From assembly GCA_949127685.1 (NCBI GenBank), contig CASBPW010000322.1, positions 1-16,413 of the forward strand: 16,413 nt of DNA, given 5' to 3'. Origin of the DNA: Candidatus Sivonenia alaskensis PMM_0068 (GTDB lineage: Bacteria; Cyanobacteriota; Cyanobacteriia; Gloeobacterales; PMM-0068). Shown piece after piece: positions 15,132 to 16,413 of the stretch (its first letter is position 1; the number at the start of each line of letters is the position of its first letter). The position numbers were made by a program, and so were the translations under genes. Under the pieces are notes generated by a model. The model ran no database searches. It was not told where the DNA came from and worked only from the letters and a program-made list of their open reading frames with translations.

Positions 15132-16286
15132 TTATTTTTTGGACTTAGCTTTTGGCTTCGACTTTTTGTCTTTTTTTGCAGACTTAGCTTTTTCGGCCTG
15201 CACTTCATCATAGGCGGCTTTCAGTTTATCCATCAGCGCTTCCCTCTGTTCATAGAGCCGCTTCAGCGGTCGGGGTTGTACTTTCTCCAAGGCATAGGCG
15301 GTCAGCAAGGGTAAAGCAATAGTGGAGTCGCAGTAGCAAACTACGGTACCCGGTAATTTATCAGGATCTACCTTGCCCCAGGAAACAGCTTCCGCAGGAG
15401 TTGCACCAGAAAGCCCGCCCGTATCTGGGCGAGCATCCGTGATTTGCAGGAAAAAATCGTGTCCTTTTTCTTCAATGCCCAGCACTTCCTGAATTTGCGG
15501 TTCTGTTTGCAGAATAAAGTTCTTGGGAGAACCGCCCCCGAGAATCCAGACGCCACTCTTTCCCCCAGAACGCTTGGCCCCCAGAACGATAGCAGCCGTC
15601 TCATTCACATCCAGCAAGACATCAAACTGAGGGCCTTTACCTTGGAGGGCTTGTTCTGCCACATTCATGCCGATGGAGGAATCGCCGGGGCTGGAGGTAT
15701 AGACGGGGACGCCCAGACGATAGGCCGTAGAGAGCAAAGATCGAGGTTTTGTATCGCCGATAAGTTTTTCGCGTTCCAGGATGTATTTGCCACACAGGTT
15801 ATGAAACTCGGCACTTCCCATCTTCTTTTGAAACTCTGGCGCTTCGAAGATTTTTCTAAAAAAGGCGTCGGTAGATAGAAGGACATCATAGTCAAAAAAG
15901 ATGTCATAGATGCGGACGACCCCTTCTTCTCTAAGCACGACATCGGAGACTTGATGACTCCCCCGATGCAAGTCTAAACCAATACCAAAGTGCGTATCGT
16001 GGTAGAGATTAGCCCCTGTGGAAACAATCCAATCGATAAATCCAGCTTCCATCAATGGAATCAAGGCAGAAATTCCTAGTCCCGCAGGCGTAAGTGCCCC
16101 CGTGAGCGTCACGCCTACCGTTACATCCGCCTGTAGCATCTCCGCAACCAGCAGTTGGGCTCCTTCTCTCAAGCGAGCCGCATTATAGGCCAGGAAACTT
16201 TTATCGATCAGGTCCGTGACAGAAATACCAGGATGAATCGGATCTGGGTTGATTTTCTTACCAGACAGCAAGGATTTACGAGCCAA
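15132..16286 (-). CDS. Deoxyhypusine synthase-like protein
   Basis: A 384-residue member of the deoxyhypusine synthase (DHS) family, NAD-dependent enzymes that move the aminobutyl group of spermidine. DHS blocks are present: STGANLYHD (89-97), TSSPGDSSIGMN (197-208), GGGSPKNF (250-257) and GATPAEAVSWGK (294-305). Lys305 corresponds to the human catalytic Lys329, Trp303 to W327 and Glu299 to E323. However, human His288 is Asn256 and Asp316 aligns with Leu292, so the acceptor or amine substrate is likely different. Bacteria lack eIF5A, the classical target. The last 21 residues hold 11 lysines, a basic tail. The start is a TTG at 16286 with AGAGGG about 6 bases upstream; no ATG or GTG exists before an upstream in-frame stop. 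It precedes selD by 11 bp. Confidence 0.9.
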   Translation of the reverse strand: MARKSLLSGKKINPDPIHPGISVTDLIDKSFLAYNAARLREGAQLLVAEMLQADVTVGVTLTGALTPAGLGISALIPLMEAGFIDWIVSTGANLYHDTHFGIGLDLHRGSHQVSDVVLREEGVVRIYDIFFDYDVLLSTDAFFRKIFEAPEFQKKMGSAEFHNLCGKYILEREKLIGDTKPRSLLSTAYRLGVPVYTSSPGDSSIGMNVAEQALQGKGPQFDVLLDVNETAAIVLGAKRSGGKSGVWILGGGSPKNFILQTEPQIQEVLGIEEKGHDFFLQITDARPDTGGLSGATPAEAVSWGKVDPDKLPGTVVCYCDSTIALPLLTAYALEKVQPRPLKRLYEQREALMDKLKAAYDEVQAEKAKSAKKDKKSKPKAKSKK

Positions 16287-16318
16287 GGGAAACCCTCTAG
16301 GAGAATGAAACCAGTTTT

Positions 16319-16324
16319 ATTGTA
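16319..16324 (-). promoter_or_regulatory. Possible -10 box for the DHS-like/selD pair
   Basis: TACAAT on the minus strand (5 of 6 to TATAAT) would give a transcript start about 25 nt before the TTG start. No good -35 box is found at the right distance, so an activator-dependent or spurious site is possible. The remaining bases up to 16413 hold nothing I can name. Confidence 0.3.
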
Positions 16325-16413
16325 GGAGCCAACGTACGCAAAGATACGGGCTGCAAGAGGAGAGCTTTAACTAATGCCTCTGTCAGGGTCTAGGTTCGAC
16401 TTGTGTGTAAACG

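Noticed and set aside
15444..15878. 144-codon plus-strand frame antisense to the DHS-like gene
   Set aside because: It lies wholly within a well-supported gene on the other strand and has no recognisable domain; it is a shadow frame.
1..16413. CRISPR array, tRNA, rRNA, HIP1 (GCGATCGC) sites or a defence operon
   Set aside because: No regularly spaced repeats, tRNA-like T-loop with matching arms, or HIP1 octamers were seen by eye; the lone Uma2 and transposase fragments do not form a system.

Overview
The window reads as cyanobacterial chromosome of medium GC. The L28 ribosomal protein, the four-cysteine VKOR, the bacterial deoxyhypusine-synthase homologue and the small conserved protein at 6564-6845 all look cyanobacterial. 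Transposase scraps, a Uma2-type fragment and the apparent lack of GCGATCGC (HIP1) sites would suit an Acaryochloris-like genome. That genus assignment is inference, not proof.

Layout. Positions 1-630 are mobile-element debris: the end of an IS630-type transposase gene, then a 219-bp MITE-like element with 20-bp inverted ends. Next on the minus strand is rpmB, recO and an MFS exporter (3014 down to 631). Facing away from it is a plus-strand three-gene tripartite ABC exporter: membrane fusion protein, MacB/FtsX-type permease and ATPase (3193-6558). It ends 5 bp from a convergent small conserved gene. Positions 7079-8944 hold an M48 metalloprotease whose TPR-like C-terminal half is cut off by one in-frame TAG. 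Malic enzyme and a VKOR-type disulfide oxidoreductase follow on the minus strand. A PLP aminotransferase diverges from VKOR with overlapping start regions.

A catalytically complete formylglycine-generating enzyme lies convergent to the aminotransferase. Between it and the selenophosphate synthetase gene selD are an IS5-like transposase fragment and a Uma2 fragment. selD sits 11 bp behind a deoxyhypusine-synthase-like gene, so the two are probably co-transcribed.

Most genes are housekeeping or transport genes of known families. The points most worth checking are the amber-split protease-TPR gene, the DHS-like/selD gene pair (the DHS homologue keeps the catalytic lysine but has altered substrate residues), the single-domain VKOR with its start overlapping the aminotransferase start, and the cofactor-maturase FGE next to mobile debris. 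I did not find a CRISPR array, tRNA, rRNA or a clear new defence system.
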